This document shows positions 5,275-5,393 of a stretch of 5,393 nt of DNA, in pieces; within the stretch, counting starts at the first letter, position 1; the number at the start of each line of letters is the position of its first letter. Origin of the DNA: an uncultured Clostridia bacterium (GTDB lineage Bacteria; Bacillota; Clostridia; Christensenellales; UBA1242). Under the pieces are notes generated by a model, which ran no database searches, had not been told where the DNA came from, and worked only from the letters and a program-made list of their open reading frames with translations. The stretch covers positions 1-5,393 of the forward strand of contig CALVNU010000065.1 of the NCBI GenBank assembly GCA_944349915.1, written 5' to 3'. A program made the position numbers and the translations under genes.

Positions 5275-5393
5275 ATGAAAAAAGCGATTATCGGCAAAAA
5301 ATTGGGTATGACACAAGTCTTCACTCCAGAGGGACTTGTAATCCCAGTTACAGTTGTTGAGGCTGGTCCTTGCCCAGTTGTTCAAGTTAAGAA
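5275..5393 (+). CDS. rplC: 50S ribosomal protein L3, N-terminal part (continues beyond window)
   Basis: The visible 39 codons begin MKKAIIGKKLGMTQVFTPEG, the typical L3 start (KxGMTQxF), and continue VIPVTVVEAGPCPVVQVK. L3 is one of the first proteins assembled on 23S rRNA and reaches toward the peptidyl transferase centre. AGGAGGA (5258-5264) precedes the ATG by 10 nt, and the gap to rpsJ is 18 bp. Co-transcription from the rpsJ promoter and the usual rpsJ-rplC order are clear. The gene is cut by the window end, not broken. Confidence 0.97.
   Translation, partial: MKKAIIGKKLGMTQVFTPEGLVIPVTVVEAGPCPVVQVK

Overview
The window looks like a piece of a low-GC, AT-rich chromosome from a Gram-positive-type bacterium (Bacillota, most likely an uncultured clostridium-like lineage). 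The evidence is strong purine-rich Shine-Dalgarno sites, sigma-A-type TTGACA/TATAAT promoters, Bacillota-style RecO and Pgi sequences, and the start of a ribosomal S10 operon. TGG is used for Trp and no TGA interrupts the genes, so the standard code fits. The exact taxon cannot be read from this sequence.

Layout. Bases 1-766 (minus strand) hold the N-terminal 255 residues of an extended SDR / NAD-dependent epimerase-reductase that runs off the left edge. It is divergent from a plus-strand GT2 glycosyltransferase with C-terminal TPR repeats (984-2066). The roughly 220-bp space between them holds an 87-bp element that folds almost perfectly into a four-stem cloverleaf (809-895). The minus-strand promoter partly overlaps this element. 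The glycosyltransferase appears to be leaderless or nearly so. A hairpin terminator (2106-2133) ends that unit.

A second plus-strand unit follows: an unrecognised 58-residue protein (2248-2424), recO one base later (2426-3136), and pgi after 59 bp (3196-4338). The Pgi is short but keeps its catalytic motifs.

Bases 4339-4947 (609 bp) contain no credible gene but are not empty. In order they hold 13-bp tandem repeats, a pair of 19-bp direct repeats, a long stem-loop, a terminator-like hairpin with a T-run, a near-consensus rpsJ promoter with an A/T-rich upstream tract, and a roughly 210-nt structured 5' leader. The leader leads into rpsJ (S10/NusE, 4948-5256) and the first 39 codons of rplC (L3, 5275-end), the usual beginning of the S10 ribosomal operon.

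The genes are mostly housekeeping: recombination repair, glycolysis and ribosome synthesis. The left side may serve surface glycan or sugar metabolism. The most unusual content is non-coding: the intergenic cloverleaf and the multi-branched S10 leader with its flanking repeats.
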